Shown here: one piece after another, positions 63,794-64,000 of the stretch
How the letters are laid out: every line of letters begins with the position of its first letter
Position numbering within the stretch: position 1 is the stretch's first letter
DNA from: Lentimonas sp002292345
Lineage (GTDB): Bacteria; Verrucomicrobiota; Verrucomicrobiia; Opitutales; Coraliomargaritaceae
Direction of reading: 5' to 3'
DNA length: 64,000 bases
Assembly: GCA_964187655.1 (NCBI GenBank)
Contig: CAXLMP010000051.1
Coordinates: 1 to 64,000, forward strand
Notes under the pieces: model-generated
What the model was told of the DNA's origin: nothing
Database searches by the model: none
What the model saw: the letters and a program-made list of their open reading frames with translations, nothing else
Position numbers and translations under genes: made by a program

Positions 63794-64000
63794 TTAGACC
63801 TGCGCCGGATCGATAAATTGCAATGAACCGTCTGCTTTCAAGCTACGATAGTAGCAGCCTGAGCGTGCGATGCCCGCTTTATTCTTGGAGTGACACGCGC
63901 CCTGTCCTGCTGGTGTGACTGAATAAAGGATCGAATTCTGCTCACAATTGACACGGATATCTTCAATTCTGAGATAATCTCCACTGGTTTTGCCTTTGAT
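63794..64000 (-). CDS. hisI: Phosphoribosyl-AMP cyclohydrolase, C-terminal part (5' end outside window)
   Basis: The last 68 codons of a gene running off the right edge. The sequence (KTSGDYLRIEDIRVNCEQN, then GACHSKN and GCYYRSL) matches the HisI end, including the zinc cysteines of ACH and the final CYYR-like motif. HisI hydrolyses PR-AMP in histidine synthesis. The 69-codon frame is intact, ends at TAA (63794-63796) and has no start inside the window, which is why it would be missed by start-based gene finding. Confidence 0.9.
   Translation of the reverse strand: MKGKTSGDYLRIEDIRVNCEQNSILYSVTPAGQGACHSKNKAGIARSGCYYRSLKADGSLQFIDPAQV

Overview
This window looks like a piece of a Gram-negative chromosome from the Verrucomicrobiota, most likely an Opitutae/Puniceicoccales-type marine bacterium. 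That assignment is an inference from gene content: outer-membrane genes (TonB-type receptor end, Mla lipid transport, BamD- and LptE-like proteins), a GreA with a very long N-terminal extension (a form known from the PVC lineage), degenerate pyrimidine-rich intergenic repeats, and few Shine-Dalgarno sequences in front of operon-leading genes. No rRNA, tRNA, CRISPR array, phage or intact insertion sequence was found.

Layout. 0-13.9 kb: end of a beta-barrel receptor, a DMT-type exporter, leuB, a broken GxxExxY gene between 33-bp inverted repeats, alaS, a LysM/NUDIX pair facing a VTT membrane protein and xseA, two envelope proteins of unknown role, a PfkB kinase and proA. 13.9-23.9 kb: rlmN, radC, three SAM-fold enzymes (one fused to an ArsR repressor), a two-gene membrane module, and the eda-kdgK pair for 2-keto-3-deoxygluconate use, with an AraC remnant beside it. 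23.9-34 kb: an RluA-type pseudouridine synthase, a secreted C39-like protease, a MalY/PatB lyase, an Hsp15-like S4 protein, rsgA, a three-gene envelope operon of unknown function and a secreted esterase. 34-42.7 kb: carB, purU, a YfgM-like TPR protein, eno, sufE, a TatD-like hydrolase and a DUF983 protein. 42.7-53.5 kb: mlaEFDCA, the large GreA, rsmB and the trpD-glmM-TPR operon. 53.6-64 kb: uppP, hrpB, ribBA with a degenerate second half, elbB, rpmF-plsX-fabH, bamD-like and lptE-like genes, and the 3' end of hisI at the right edge.

Most genes are housekeeping. The best candidate for an undescribed system is the pair at 16782-20078. Its first protein ends in two helices that resemble the MotA/TolQ/ExbB channel core, including both polar threonine positions. 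The second starts with one short helix carrying an aspartate, as in MotB/ExbD, followed by a long coiled coil and a trypsin-like fold whose serine position is leucine. If this reading holds, it is an ion-driven envelope motor coupled to a pseudo-protease. Other points worth a second look are the GxxExxY cassette, the dispersed CTCAAGTCTCAG repeats, the RibBA that lost its zinc cysteines, and the operon at 30.2-33.0 kb.
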